Of a stretch of DNA of 64,000 nt, positions 16,728 to 25,820 are shown piece after piece. The stretch is from Tenacibaculum sp. 1_MG-2023 (GTDB lineage: Bacteria > Bacteroidota > Bacteroidia > Flavobacteriales > Flavobacteriaceae): the NCBI RefSeq assembly GCF_030547425.1, contig NZ_JAUORH010000012.1, positions 1-64,000 of the forward strand, in the 5' to 3' direction. Made by a program: the position numbers and the translations under genes. Below the pieces are notes generated by a model. That model searched no databases. It had not been told where the DNA came from and saw only the letters and a list, made by a program, of their open reading frames with translations. Numbering within the stretch: position 1 is the first letter of the stretch; each line of letters starts with the position of its first letter.

Positions 16728-18014
16728 ATGGATAAAAACTCTTCTAAATTTGTGGGCGTTATTGTACGTGCCTTTATTTCTTTAATGGTCGTTTCTATTT
16801 TAGGTATTTTATTAAAGTTCTTTATTACCATACCCAATCGTCTTTTTTTTAATAGACCTATAGCATATACCAGTACACATTATTCATATAAACCAGGACA
16901 AAATGGATGGACTTTTGATTTTTTTGCATTAAATAATGATGGTTTATATATAACCCTTCCTTTACTTTTAGTGATTTTTATTGCTCTATTTTTTTACTTT
17001 GGGATATTTTCTGCTATTGCAGCATTTTTAAATTTTAAAGCACAAAACACGCAATTAGCCAAAAGAGATTTTATTTTAACACTACTTGTTGTTAGCTTCT
17101 ACTTTATGCCCAAATTCATAAATATTGATTCTTTTTTAAACATTAATGAAAGAGGTGCTTATGTACTTAAAGAGCGTATATATAATCCTAATAATGAAAT
17201 TTGGGAAATAGGTATACAAAAAATAAAAGGTAGCTATATTAAAGAACACAAAACCGTAAGCAATGACTCTTCATTTTTAATTGTAAAAAAAATTAATACT
17301 TCCAAAGTAGATACTGTTTTATTTGAAAAGTTAGTTCTTCCTGCTAATAATATTCATACTTTTAATGCAAAAAACACTCTATGGTTATTTGAAGCTTCTA
17401 ATAATTATTTAAGGGCTTTTGACATGGTTAACAGCTCCATGATTATAAAAAATAAAGAGAATTTAAATCGTATGATGCCAGAAAAATATCAAGAAAGAGG
17501 TATTGCCGAATTAAGTTACTCTCCTGCTCAAAAAAATAGTATTTATATAAAAACTAATTATGGTGAGGTATTATACTTGCATACAGATGATAATTTAATC
17601 ACTGATAAATATAAATACATTAACAACACATACTATTTAAAACGCATAAACGAACATAGATATAAGTTATTTGCAAAAAAGAAACAGCTAGCTGCTACTT
17701 TACAAGAAGCTATATTTTTAAATGCTGAAGTTATTTCTTACACAAGTAGTGTTATTATTATTAGACACAAAGTCAACATAAAAAAAGAAACACCGTATAC
17801 CATTTCGGCATATGATACTACAACAGGAAATAAACTATGGGACTTTAATGAAGAAAACAATTCTTTTTTAAATGATGTTCATGGTAAAATAATTGTAGAC
17901 GTAACTTTTTTACCAAACAAAACAGTTCTTAGTTTTTATGATGCTTTTACATTAAAAGGAAATGTAATAATAGATAATCAAGGAAAACCTATAACACAAA
18001 ATATTGAAAATTAA
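16728..18014 (+). CDS. hypothetical membrane protein, 428 aa
   Basis: I do not recognise a named family. Residues about 12-32, 75-100 and 110-130 are hydrophobic and likely membrane-spanning. Residues about 140-428 are a soluble, Asn/Lys/Tyr-rich region with repeated beta-strand pairs (NTLWLFEASNNYLRAFDM, YTISAYDTTTGNKLWDFNEE) reminiscent of a PQQ-type or WD-type propeller. The TTGNKLWDF segment in particular resembles PQQ repeats. It is divergent from the universal stress gene and may share its Fnr-type site, so it may be induced at low oxygen. Nothing in its sequence shows an enzyme activity. Confidence 0.75.
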   Translation: MDKNSSKFVGVIVRAFISLMVVSILGILLKFFITIPNRLFFNRPIAYTSTHYSYKPGQNGWTFDFFALNNDGLYITLPLLLVIFIALFFYFGIFSAIAAFLNFKAQNTQLAKRDFILTLLVVSFYFMPKFINIDSFLNINERGAYVLKERIYNPNNEIWEIGIQKIKGSYIKEHKTVSNDSSFLIVKKINTSKVDTVLFEKLVLPANNIHTFNAKNTLWLFEASNNYLRAFDMVNSSMIIKNKENLNRMMPEKYQERGIAELSYSPAQKNSIYIKTNYGEVLYLHTDDNLITDKYKYINNTYYLKRINEHRYKLFAKKKQLAATLQEAIFLNAEVISYTSSVIIIRHKVNIKKETPYTISAYDTTTGNKLWDFNEENNSFLNDVHGKIIVDVTFLPNKTVLSFYDAFTLKGNVIIDNQGKPITQNIEN

Positions 18015-18093
18015 CTAAGAAACAAAAAAACTAGCAAATAGACATTAAAAGAACATCTTGTGTATTGCATATTTAGGCTGTTTTAAATTATGG

Positions 18094-18792
18094 TTAATGA
18101 CAGCCTTCAACTGAATTATGAATATCTGTTACAGGAAGAGGAGAAACATAAGGTATTCCTAACCCTAATCCTCTAAGAATAAACAATACTCCTATAAAAA
18201 CTACAACATAAGGTATTGCTTGTTGAATTCTTTTTCGCACTAAACCATTTGCAAAATTACCTACATAAACTACTGCTGTCATTAACGGTATAGTCCCTAA
18301 CCCAAATAGAAACATATATAGGCTTCCTGACAACATATTTGTTGTAGTTAGTGCTCCAAAAACTGCCATATACACTAATCCGCAAGGCAAAAATCCATTT
18401 AGAAAACCGATGGTAAAAAAAGTATCATTTCCTTTTTTCTTTAATTCTTTCCCTAAAGAAGATTTTACCTTCATTACCAATTTATTTATTGGATTTGAGA
18501 AGTTGTATTTTTGAAAGGTTTTAGGTACAAAAATTGCCAAAATCATTAATACTCCAACAATAATAGAAAGTTGTTGCTGAAATCCGAAGAAATAAAACCC
18601 TTTTCCTAATAAACCAAACAAAAAGCCTATTAAACTATAAGTAAATAAGCGTCCAAAATGATAGCTCGTAATTTGAAAAAACTGTTTTACTTTATTCGTT
18701 CTGTCTACAGGTAACATAAAGGCTATAGGACCACACATGCCTATACAGTGAAAACTACCTAATAAACCAAATATGATTGCTGAAAGAAACAT
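18094..18792 (-). CDS. TauE/SafE-like (UreH-type) membrane protein of the cbb3 cluster
   Basis: This 232-residue protein has six to seven hydrophobic segments. The start GLLGSFHCIGMCGPIAFMLP and the middle segment GFLNGFLPCGLVYMAVFGAL carry the conserved Cys/Pro-Cys-Gly motifs of the sulfite exporter TauE/SafE and DsbD-like UreH family. In many genomes this protein ends the ccoNOQP-ccoGH cluster and is thought to help copper delivery or maturation of the cbb3 oxidase. Here its start overlaps the fixH stop by one base, so translation is coupled. The last residues (THIHNSVEGCH-like, actually TDIHNSVEGCH) end in a possible metal-binding Cys-His. Confidence 0.88.
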   Translation of the reverse strand: MFLSAIIFGLLGSFHCIGMCGPIAFMLPVDRTNKVKQFFQITSYHFGRLFTYSLIGFLFGLLGKGFYFFGFQQQLSIIVGVLMILAIFVPKTFQKYNFSNPINKLVMKVKSSLGKELKKKGNDTFFTIGFLNGFLPCGLVYMAVFGALTTTNMLSGSLYMFLFGLGTIPLMTAVVYVGNFANGLVRKRIQQAIPYVVVFIGVLFILRGLGLGIPYVSPLPVTDIHNSVEGCH

Positions 18793-19238
18793 TAATATAC
18801 TAACTCTTTCTGAAATAAATAATCTTTATTTTTGTAGTTCCAGGAAACTGTTATGTTCCAACGACCACCCAACAAACGTTTCTCAGGCACGAGCAAATAT
18901 GTTTCGGAGATCGAAATAGGCATTTCGAAATCCAGTTGTTTATCAGATGGTCTGTATAGGAACACTTTTCCTTTTATATCTTTAGGGTTAAAGTCCGTTG
19001 GAAAATGGACTTTAATTCCTTCAGTTACTTTTTCTATTTTAATATTCTTTTTTAATGCTTTTGCATTTTTAGTAGCATCTAATTTGTTCTGAAATTCTAA
19101 TTCTTGTTGATAATATTTTTCAGTTACCAAATCGTGATTAAAGTTTTTACCTGTACTCATCGTAATTACGAAATACATAATAAAGCCTATAAATCCTATT
19201 ATTGCTATTACTATACCCGTGCCCCAGTTTAATTTCAT
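18792..19238 (-). CDS. FixH/CcoH-like cbb3 oxidase assembly protein
   Basis: This 148-residue protein has one N-terminal membrane segment (GIVIAIIGFIGFIMYFVITMS), then a periplasmic domain with the typical FixH stretch VTEKYYQQELEFQNKLDAT. The rest forms beta strands (GKVFLYRPSDKQLDFEMPI). FixH acts with CcoI and CcoG in assembling cbb3 oxidases. The gene lies between ccoG and the TauE-like gene, the standard order. Confidence 0.9.
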   Translation of the reverse strand: MKLNWGTGIVIAIIGFIGFIMYFVITMSTGKNFNHDLVTEKYYQQELEFQNKLDATKNAKALKKNIKIEKVTEGIKVHFPTDFNPKDIKGKVFLYRPSDKQLDFEMPISISETYLLVPEKRLLGGRWNITVSWNYKNKDYLFQKELVY

Positions 19239-19314
19239 TTTAATTTGTTTTTAGTCTTTGGTTCTTAATCTTTATTCGTACTTACTCCTAAAAACTAATG
19301 AGCTTTAGACTGAT

Positions 19315-20742
19315 TTATCTATAACTTCTTGGTCCTAAAAAGTTGGTTGTAGTCGTTTCAATAAGTTTATCACCACTATATACACCTATTTTTAGTTTTT
19401 CTTTTTCATTTTTCATTTCAGACTGATGTAACTCTATAAATAAGGTTCCTTCTGCTAATCCTTGTTTAGGTACTTCAAAATCTTGATGTGTTACTGTTTC
19501 TATCGTTCCATTATGAGATAGCAATTTATAACTCACATTGTCTATCTGTTCGGTTGTTTTATTTACTACTTTAAAAGTGTAAATATTACTAATAATTCCG
19601 TTTTCTTTATGTTGATACAATTGACCTGGTAATCGTAAAATTGTAGCTTCTACATCATTTCTTAAAAATAACATTCCTACTAAAATTCCAGTCAAAATGA
19701 ATAATACAGCAGAGTACCCCTTCATCCTTGCTGTAAACTTAAAAGGAGCTTTTTTAACAATGTTTTCTTCACTGGCATAACGAATTAACCCTTTTGGCAA
19801 CCCAACTTTTTCCATCATGTGGTCACATTCATCAATACAAGCTGTACAGTTTACACACTCTAACTGTGTTCCGTTACGAATATCAATTCCTGTAGGACAT
19901 ACATTAACGCATTGAAAACAATCAATACAATCTCCTTTTCCTGTCGCTGTTCTATCTTCTTTTTTATTAAACTTTCCTCTTCCTGCCTTTCCTTCTCCTC
20001 TTACATGATCATAGGCAACATTAATCGTTTTATTATCTAACAATACTCCTTGTAATCTACCATAAGGACAAGCAATAATACACACTTGCTCTCTAAACCA
20101 TGCAAAAATAAAATAGAACACTCCTGTAAAAATTAACAATGAAATTAAAGTACTTACATGATCTAATGGGTTTCCTGTTATATAACTTATAAGCTTATCA
20201 CTTCCTATTAAATATGCTAAGAATACATTTGCTATAATAAAAGAGATTATAAAAAAGAGAACCCATTTTAAAATTCTTTTTCTAATCTTTTCAGCATTCC
20301 AAGATTGCTTAGCCAAACGAATTTGCTTTCCTCTATCTCCTTCAATTAAATATTCTATTTTTCTGAAAACCATTTCTAAAAAAATGGTTTGTGGACAAAT
20401 CCATCCACAAAAAATTCGACCAAAAACAACTGTAAATAGAATGATAAACACCACTCCTATTATCATGGAGATTACCATTAAATGGAAATCTTGTGGCCAA
20501 AAAGGAAATCCGAAAATATTAAACTTACGCTCTAAAACATTGAATAGTAAAAACTGATTTCCGTTAATTTTAATGAAAGGTGCTAGTAATAAAAAAGCTA
20601 ATAAAAAGTAGCTTACATAGCTTCGGTATTTATAAAACTTACCACTTGGTTTTTTTGGAAACACCCAAGCCCTTTTTCCTTCATCATTTATAGTACCAAT
20701 ACTATCTCTGAATTGTTCGTTTTTGGGTGTTTCCATAATCAA
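19315..20742 (-). CDS. ccoG: cbb3 oxidase accessory protein CcoG/FixG (polyferredoxin)
   Basis: This 475-residue membrane protein has five or so hydrophobic segments. The conserved motif VFGRIFCGWICPQTIFLE lies near residue 95. Two [4Fe-4S] ferredoxin motifs follow (CIDCFQCVNVCP and CVNCTACIDEC), and a C-terminal Ig-like domain (residues about 350-475) ends the protein. CcoG is implicated in copper reduction for cbb3 oxidase assembly. The start could be the first or the second Met (MIMETPKNE); the effect is two residues. It lies between ccoP and fixH. Confidence 0.93.
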   Translation of the reverse strand: MIMETPKNEQFRDSIGTINDEGKRAWVFPKKPSGKFYKYRSYVSYFLLAFLLLAPFIKINGNQFLLFNVLERKFNIFGFPFWPQDFHLMVISMIIGVVFIILFTVVFGRIFCGWICPQTIFLEMVFRKIEYLIEGDRGKQIRLAKQSWNAEKIRKRILKWVLFFIISFIIANVFLAYLIGSDKLISYITGNPLDHVSTLISLLIFTGVFYFIFAWFREQVCIIACPYGRLQGVLLDNKTINVAYDHVRGEGKAGRGKFNKKEDRTATGKGDCIDCFQCVNVCPTGIDIRNGTQLECVNCTACIDECDHMMEKVGLPKGLIRYASEENIVKKAPFKFTARMKGYSAVLFILTGILVGMLFLRNDVEATILRLPGQLYQHKENGIISNIYTFKVVNKTTEQIDNVSYKLLSHNGTIETVTHQDFEVPKQGLAEGTLFIELHQSEMKNEKEKLKIGVYSGDKLIETTTTNFLGPRSYR

Positions 20743-20772
20743 CTATTAAAAACTAATTTGTAACTATTATTT

Positions 20773-21696
20773 TTATTGAATACTGTCTTTTGGCTGTTCT
20801 TCTGTTGGTTCTGCAACAGCTGGTGCTTGACCTTCTTCTTTATATAACTCTCCTTGAGGTTCTTTTGGTTTTGCTGGGGTAGTTCCTTGTAAAGAAATAA
20901 TATAACTTGCTACTTTTTGAATGTCTTTTGGCTTTAAAGTTTTATTCCAAGCAACCATCCCTTTACCGTCTCTACCTCCATTAGAAATCGTGTTAAAAAT
21001 GTTTTTGACACCTCCACCTAAAATCCAATATTCATCGGTTAAGTTTGGTCCAATACCTCCACCACCATCTGCAATGTGACAAGCAGCACAGTTTAGGTTA
21101 TATACTGCTTTACCTCTACTTAAATCACCAGCATCTGTTAAAACAGTTACCGTTTCAGCATCAATAACTGCTTCTTTAGAGTTTGATTTAAACGCTGCTA
21201 ATTCTCTTTTAGCTTCTGCTACAGCTTGTGCATATTCCATTTCTTGATTATCTGCTCCTAGTACATGATATCTTACTAAATATACTGCTGCAAAAATAAT
21301 TGTTGCATAGAACATATATAGCCACCATGGTGGTAAGTTATTGTCTAACTCTTTAATTCCATCATAGTTATGATCAAGAATAATTTCATCCTCTTCTTCC
21401 ACGGCTTTAGCTTCCGTCCATTTATCTATAATTTTCTTTGCCCAAGCCCAGTTATCAACTTCTTCTGGTTGAATACCATCCTTTTCCATTTGAAGCTGCT
21501 TTGCTTTTTGTTGAGCAACTATATTTAACGCTTCTTTTAAAATAACTACTGTTACAAGCCCCACAATTGCTATCCATACTAACGGATGTTCATACAAACT
21601 AAATGGATTTTTGTATGATTTAATTGCAGTAGCAATAGCAAAAAAGGTTACTGCAACAAAAATGATATATACTATAGATTGAAAATATTTTTTCAT
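20773..21696 (-). CDS. ccoP: cbb3 cytochrome c oxidase subunit CcoP
   Basis: This 307-residue protein has two N-terminal membrane segments (about 7-24 and 37-55), then a charged cytoplasmic stretch, then a third segment (PPWWLYMFYATIIFAAVYLVRY), and a periplasmic cytochrome c domain. Only one haem-binding motif is present, CAACH at about residue 204, with a likely Met ligand in GKGMVAW. Classical proteobacterial CcoP has two haems, so this is the shorter form that I believe is usual in Bacteroidota. The end is an acidic, Pro-rich tail. It lies between ccoQ and ccoG. Confidence 0.92.
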   Translation of the reverse strand: MKKYFQSIVYIIFVAVTFFAIATAIKSYKNPFSLYEHPLVWIAIVGLVTVVILKEALNIVAQQKAKQLQMEKDGIQPEEVDNWAWAKKIIDKWTEAKAVEEEDEIILDHNYDGIKELDNNLPPWWLYMFYATIIFAAVYLVRYHVLGADNQEMEYAQAVAEAKRELAAFKSNSKEAVIDAETVTVLTDAGDLSRGKAVYNLNCAACHIADGGGGIGPNLTDEYWILGGGVKNIFNTISNGGRDGKGMVAWNKTLKPKDIQKVASYIISLQGTTPAKPKEPQGELYKEEGQAPAVAEPTEEQPKDSIQ

Positions 21697-21710
21697 CTTG
21701 TTTAATTTTA

Positions 21711-21878
21711 CTAATTATCTAAAGGTAATTTACTTACATTTCTTATATATTCTCTTTTGGCCGTAAATACCCACCAAAACAACACTACAAAAAATGTAAA
21801 AAATATGGTTAGCGAAATAATTGGGTATATTTCAATACCTGCAATAGTTTCCATATGGCTTTTCACAAACTTTAACAT
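21711..21878 (-). CDS. ccoQ: CcoQ-like small subunit of the cbb3 oxidase, 55 aa
   Basis: The minus-strand frame starts at ATG 21876-21878 and stops at 21711-21713. It encodes a single membrane segment (IISLTIFFTFFVVLFWWVF) with an N-terminal stretch METIAGIEIYP and a basic end (TAKREYIRNVSKLPLDN). The WWVF-x2-K ending is typical of CcoQ/FixQ. It lies five bases after the ccoNO stop and 14 bases before ccoP, exactly where CcoQ belongs. A second Met at residue 9 (METIAG) is an alternative start. Confidence 0.88.
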   Translation of the reverse strand: MLKFVKSHMETIAGIEIYPIISLTIFFTFFVVLFWWVFTAKREYIRNVSKLPLDN

Positions 21879-21883
21879 AATTT

Positions 21884-24085
21884 CTAGTTTTTAGCGCTTA
21901 ATTGATCTTCAATATCTTTTACTTTAATATCGGTTCCTAATCTTTGTAAGTAAGCGATTAAGGCTACGATTTCTCTATCTTTCATTTCAATGAAAGTTTG
22001 TCCGTTTTCTTGAGCATATTTCTTATCTGCTTCATAGTTTGTTGCAAAATCTGGATCAGCATATAAGTTCTCTTGAATTTTGGCTCCTTGCTCTTCCATA
22101 CTTGCTTGCGCATTGGCTATATCTTCTTTAGTATATGGAACACCTAAACTAACCATTGCTTTCATTTTACCTTCGGTATCGCTCTTATCTAATTCGTCTC
22201 TTACTAACCATTGGTATGAAGGCATGATAGAACCTGGTGAAGTACTTTGCGGATCGTACATGTGATTTAAGTGCCAACTATCATTATACTTACCTCCAAT
22301 TCTTAATAAATCTGGACCTGTACGTTTAGATCCCCACAAGAAAGGATGATCGTATACAAACTCTCCTGCTTTTGCGAACTCTCCATAACGTTCTACTTCT
22401 GATCTGAATGGACGTACCATTTGTGAATGACATCCTACACACCCTTCACGGATATAAATATCTCTACCTTCCAATTCTAAAGGTGTATATGGTTGTACGC
22501 TTGTTATAGTTGGAATATTTGACTTCACTAATAAAGTTGGTATAATTTGAACAACACCTCCAATTAAGATTGCTACTGTAGCATAGATTGTTAATTTTAC
22601 AGGTCTTCTTTCTAACCAAGTATGCCAACCTTCTTTAGAAGTTCTGTATTTAGATACTTTTGTTAATGCCGCTGCTTCTGCTAGTTCATCTGTTACTCCA
22701 CTTCCTGATCTTACCGTTTTAACAATGTTGTATAACATTACAAATGCTCCAAGGATAAATAAACTTCCTCCAATAGCACGCATCCAATACATTGGAATAA
22801 TTTCATTTACTGTTTCTAAGAAGTTACCATATGTTAATGTTCCATCAGGGTTGAATTGTTTCCACATTGAGGCTTGTACAAATCCTGCTACGTACATTGG
22901 CAATGCATACATGATAATACCTAAAGTACCAATCCAGAAGTGGAAGTTTGCCAATGCTGTAGAATATAATTTTGTTTTAAACATTCTTGGTACTAGCCAA
23001 TATAACATACCAAAGGTTAAGAAACCATTCCATGCTAAAGCACCTACGTGTACGTGAGCAATAATCCAATCACTAAAGTGAGCAATTGCATTTACATTTT
23101 TTAATGATAGCATTGGTCCTTCAAAAGTTGCCATACCATAACCTGTAATCGCTACTACCATGAATTTTAATACTGGATCAACTCTTACTTTATCCCATGC
23201 TCCACGGAGTGTTAATAATCCGTTGATCATACCTCCCCAAGATGGTGCAATTAACATTACAGAAAATGCAACTCCTAAATTTTGAGCCCATTCTGGCAAT
23301 GAAGTATATAATAAATGGTGAGGTCCTGCCCAGATGTAGATAAAAATCAACGACCAGAAGTGTACAATCGATAATCTATACGAGTATACTGGACGATTTG
23401 CCGCTTTAGGAACAAAATAGTACATTAATCCTAAGAACGGAGTAGTTAAAAAGAACGCCACCGCGTTGTGTCCATACCACCATTGTACCAATGCATCTTG
23501 AACTCCTGCATATACTGAGTATGATTTTAAGAAACCAACTGGTAGTGCTAAACTATTAAATATGTGTAATACCGCTACGGTTACAAAAGTTCCTAAGTAA
23601 AACCAAATAGCTACATATAAATGACGTTGTCTTCTTTGTAAGATTGTCCAAATCATATTAGCACCAAAAGCTACCCAAACTAATGCTATGGCAATATCAA
23701 TTGGCCACTCTAATTCAGCATATTCTTTTGATGTAGTATACCCCAGCGGAAGTGTTATGGCTGCTGCAACAATTATTAACTGCCATCCCCAAAAGTTAAA
23801 GTTACTTAAAAAATCACTCGCCATACGGGCTTTCAGTAATCGTTGTAGTGAGTAATAAACTCCTGCAAAAATGGCATTTCCTACGAAAGCAAAAATTACT
23901 GCATTCGTATGCAATGGTCTTAAACGTCCAAAACTTAACCATGAAATTCCATCAGTTAAATTTGGGAATAAGAACATAAAAGCCAATAACAATCCTACTG
24001 AAAAACCTACTATCCCCCATAGTAAGGTTGCGTAGATGAATTTTTTTACGATTTTATTATCGTAATAAAATTGTTGCATTTCCAT
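21884..24085 (-). CDS. ccoN: fused cbb3 oxidase subunits I and II (CcoN-CcoO)
   Basis: This 733-residue protein joins the haem-copper subunit I (residues about 1-480) to the monohaem cytochrome c subunit II (about 500-733). Subunit I shows the His ligands in RPLHTNAVIFAF, WWYGHNAVAFF, AGPHHLLYT and FSDWIIAHVHVGALAW. Subunit II has one haem motif, GCVGCHSQMVRPFR, and a membrane anchor (TIYATVAILIGGVVQIIPTLL). Fusion of CcoN and CcoO is common in Bacteroidota. The complex is a high-affinity terminal oxidase that reduces oxygen to water while pumping protons, and serves microaerobic life. It lies downstream of ccoS under a predicted Fnr-controlled promoter. Confidence 0.96.
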   Translation of the reverse strand: MEMQQFYYDNKIVKKFIYATLLWGIVGFSVGLLLAFMFLFPNLTDGISWLSFGRLRPLHTNAVIFAFVGNAIFAGVYYSLQRLLKARMASDFLSNFNFWGWQLIIVAAAITLPLGYTTSKEYAELEWPIDIAIALVWVAFGANMIWTILQRRQRHLYVAIWFYLGTFVTVAVLHIFNSLALPVGFLKSYSVYAGVQDALVQWWYGHNAVAFFLTTPFLGLMYYFVPKAANRPVYSYRLSIVHFWSLIFIYIWAGPHHLLYTSLPEWAQNLGVAFSVMLIAPSWGGMINGLLTLRGAWDKVRVDPVLKFMVVAITGYGMATFEGPMLSLKNVNAIAHFSDWIIAHVHVGALAWNGFLTFGMLYWLVPRMFKTKLYSTALANFHFWIGTLGIIMYALPMYVAGFVQASMWKQFNPDGTLTYGNFLETVNEIIPMYWMRAIGGSLFILGAFVMLYNIVKTVRSGSGVTDELAEAAALTKVSKYRTSKEGWHTWLERRPVKLTIYATVAILIGGVVQIIPTLLVKSNIPTITSVQPYTPLELEGRDIYIREGCVGCHSQMVRPFRSEVERYGEFAKAGEFVYDHPFLWGSKRTGPDLLRIGGKYNDSWHLNHMYDPQSTSPGSIMPSYQWLVRDELDKSDTEGKMKAMVSLGVPYTKEDIANAQASMEEQGAKIQENLYADPDFATNYEADKKYAQENGQTFIEMKDREIVALIAYLQRLGTDIKVKDIEDQLSAKN

Positions 24086-24111
24086 AATCTATTTGAATTT
24101 AATATCTATTG

Positions 24112-24282
24112 TTAATTGTTAGTTTTTGTTTCTTCTTTTACCAGTTCATCATCAAACAACATGCGAACTGAGGGTGTGTACGAATCATCGTACTGCCCTT
24201 TTTTTACTGAAACAATAAATGCTATAAAGAAAATAATAGCCACTAAAATACTTAGTGATAGTAGTAAGTAAATAACGCTCAT
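24112..24282 (-). CDS. ccoS: cbb3 oxidase maturation protein CcoS, 56 aa
   Basis: The frame MSVIYLLLSLSILVAIIFFI is one membrane segment followed by AFIVSVKKGQYDDSYTPSVR and an acidic end. The short length, the N-terminal MSVIYLL and the Q-Y/F-D-D segment after the membrane helix are typical of CcoS/FixS, which is needed to insert haem and copper into cbb3 oxidases. It is the first gene of the structural operon, 26 bases upstream of ccoNO, and follows the regulatory region at 24305-24348. Confidence 0.93.
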   Translation of the reverse strand: MSVIYLLLSLSILVAIIFFIAFIVSVKKGQYDDSYTPSVRMLFDDELVKEETKTNN

Positions 24283-24304
24283 ATCTTGCCTGATAATTAT
24301 AGTT

Positions 24305-24348
24305 CAAAGATACTTGTGAAGATTTTCTTAAAATATGACTTTTGTCAT
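24305..24348 (-). promoter_or_regulatory. predicted Fnr-activated promoter of the cbb3 operon
   Basis: ATGACTTTTGTCAT (24335-24348) is a perfect 5-bp palindrome with a 4-base spacer, of the Crp/Fnr type. On the minus strand TATCTTTG (24305-24312) is a full match to the -7 consensus TAnnTTTG. The palindrome centre lies 29.5 bases upstream of the edge of the -7 element, which would put it near -41.5, the class II activator position. The predicted transcript starts about 18 bases before ccoS. Confidence 0.65.
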
Positions 24349-24371
24349 GTTTCAAGTTTTTTGTACAAAAA

Positions 24372-24396
24372 AACTCGAAGAAAAAATATTCGAGTT
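24372..24396 (-). terminator. terminator of hemN
   Basis: AACTCGAA (24372-24379) pairs with TTCGAGTT (24389-24396). On the minus strand it is followed by a run of seven T, separating hemN from the cbb3 promoter. Confidence 0.88.
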
Positions 24397-24405
24397 ATTT
24401 GTTGT

Positions 24406-25770
24406 TTAAATTGTCATTGAAAACAGTTTGGTTTCAGGTTGTTTTTTGTGTAATTTTTTATCAAATGCCATACAAATATTACGCACATAGGGTCTTGCCT
24501 TTTCTGGAACAGTTAACTTACTCCCTTTTATAGAAACCAAACCATCAGCCATCATTTCTTCTAATTTTTCTATATGTGTTTCTACATTTTCAATCTGTAA
24601 CGAATATTCTTCCCACGATGTGGAAAAATGACACATAATATTTAAGATATGTTTTCTTATGATTAAATCTTCTTTGGATAATATATGTCCTCTAAACACA
24701 GGTATTTCTCCTTCGTTTACAACTCTTTCGTACTCTTTTACCGTTTTTACATTTTGTGCAAATCCGTACCAAGAATCAGATATTGACGACATTCCTAAAC
24801 CAACCATTAATTGCGTTTTGTTAGCGGTATACCCCATAAAGTTACGATGTAATGTTTTCTCTTGGGTGGCTTTGTACAAACTATCAGTAGGTAGTGCGAA
24901 ATGATCCATTCCTATTTCTACATACCTCATTTCTGCAAATAACTCCTTTCCTATTTCATACAGTTCTCGTTTTTCTTCATTCTTCGGTAAATCATCTTCA
25001 TTAAAACCTCGTTGTCCAACTCCTTTTACCCAAGGAACATGTGCATAACTATAAAACGAAATCCTATCAGGCTCTAATTCTTTGGTTTTATTAATAGTAT
25101 AAATTACATTTTCTTTGGTTTGAAATGGAAGCCCGAACACTAAATCGTGACTAATAGAAGTATATCCTATTTCTTTTGCCCAATTGTGTACTTTTTGGAC
25201 ATTCTTAAAAGGTTGTACTCTATGAATTGCCTCTTGCACTTTAGGATTGTAATCTTGTACTCCAAAACTTACTCTTGTAAAACCTAAATCGTATAGTGTT
25301 TGTAAGTGTTCTTTAGTGGTGTTATTTGGATGCCCTTCAAAGCTGAATTCATGTTCGGGGTGTTTTTTTGCATTGACAAAAATCCCGTCAATTAACCTTT
25401 TTAATTGTGTCTCTGAAAAGAATGTTGGGGTTCCTCCTCCTAAGTGAATTTCTTTTATCACTGGTGTTTCATCTACCAAATCAACATATAATTGCCACTC
25501 TTTCAAAACTGTTTCTATATACGGACCTTCCATTTCATGACGCTTGGTTATGTGTTTATGACATGCGCAAAATGTGCATAAACTTTCACAGAATGGTAAA
25601 TGAATGTATAAACTGATTCCTTCATCTGCATTACTTTCTATAAACGACTGTTTAAAGGTTTTTATCCATTTTTCTTTTGAAAAAGTATCGTTATCCCAAT
25701 ACGGAACTGTTGGATAGCTCGTGTATCTGGGACCTGGAATATTATATTTTTGTATTAGTGAGTTTTTCAT
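24406..25770 (-). CDS. hemN: oxygen-independent coproporphyrinogen III oxidase
   Basis: This 454-residue cytoplasmic radical-SAM enzyme converts coproporphyrinogen III to protoporphyrinogen IX without oxygen. It starts with the HemN signature IPGPRYTSYPTVPYW, and the iron-sulfur motif is FCESLCTFCACHK (C-x3-C-x2-C). The GGGTPTF motif for SAM binding and the Ser-Phe-Gly-Val-Gln-Asp segment (SFGVQDYN) follow. The C-terminal HemN domain is present. It supplies haem when oxygen is low, which fits its place between the ccoI operon and the cbb3 operon. It is separated by 50 bases from deoD and has its own terminator. Confidence 0.95.
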   Translation of the reverse strand: MKNSLIQKYNIPGPRYTSYPTVPYWDNDTFSKEKWIKTFKQSFIESNADEGISLYIHLPFCESLCTFCACHKHITKRHEMEGPYIETVLKEWQLYVDLVDETPVIKEIHLGGGTPTFFSETQLKRLIDGIFVNAKKHPEHEFSFEGHPNNTTKEHLQTLYDLGFTRVSFGVQDYNPKVQEAIHRVQPFKNVQKVHNWAKEIGYTSISHDLVFGLPFQTKENVIYTINKTKELEPDRISFYSYAHVPWVKGVGQRGFNEDDLPKNEEKRELYEIGKELFAEMRYVEIGMDHFALPTDSLYKATQEKTLHRNFMGYTANKTQLMVGLGMSSISDSWYGFAQNVKTVKEYERVVNEGEIPVFRGHILSKEDLIIRKHILNIMCHFSTSWEEYSLQIENVETHIEKLEEMMADGLVSIKGSKLTVPEKARPYVRNICMAFDKKLHKKQPETKLFSMTI

Positions 25771-25820
25771 GTGTGTATTTTTATTAGCAAGAGATTTCTC
25801 GCTATCACTCGAAATGGCAA

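Noticed and set aside
18075..18106. Terminator between the 428-residue gene and the TauE-like gene
   Set aside because: AGGCTGT/ACAGCCT has an 18-base loop, overlaps the coding end and has no T run on either side.
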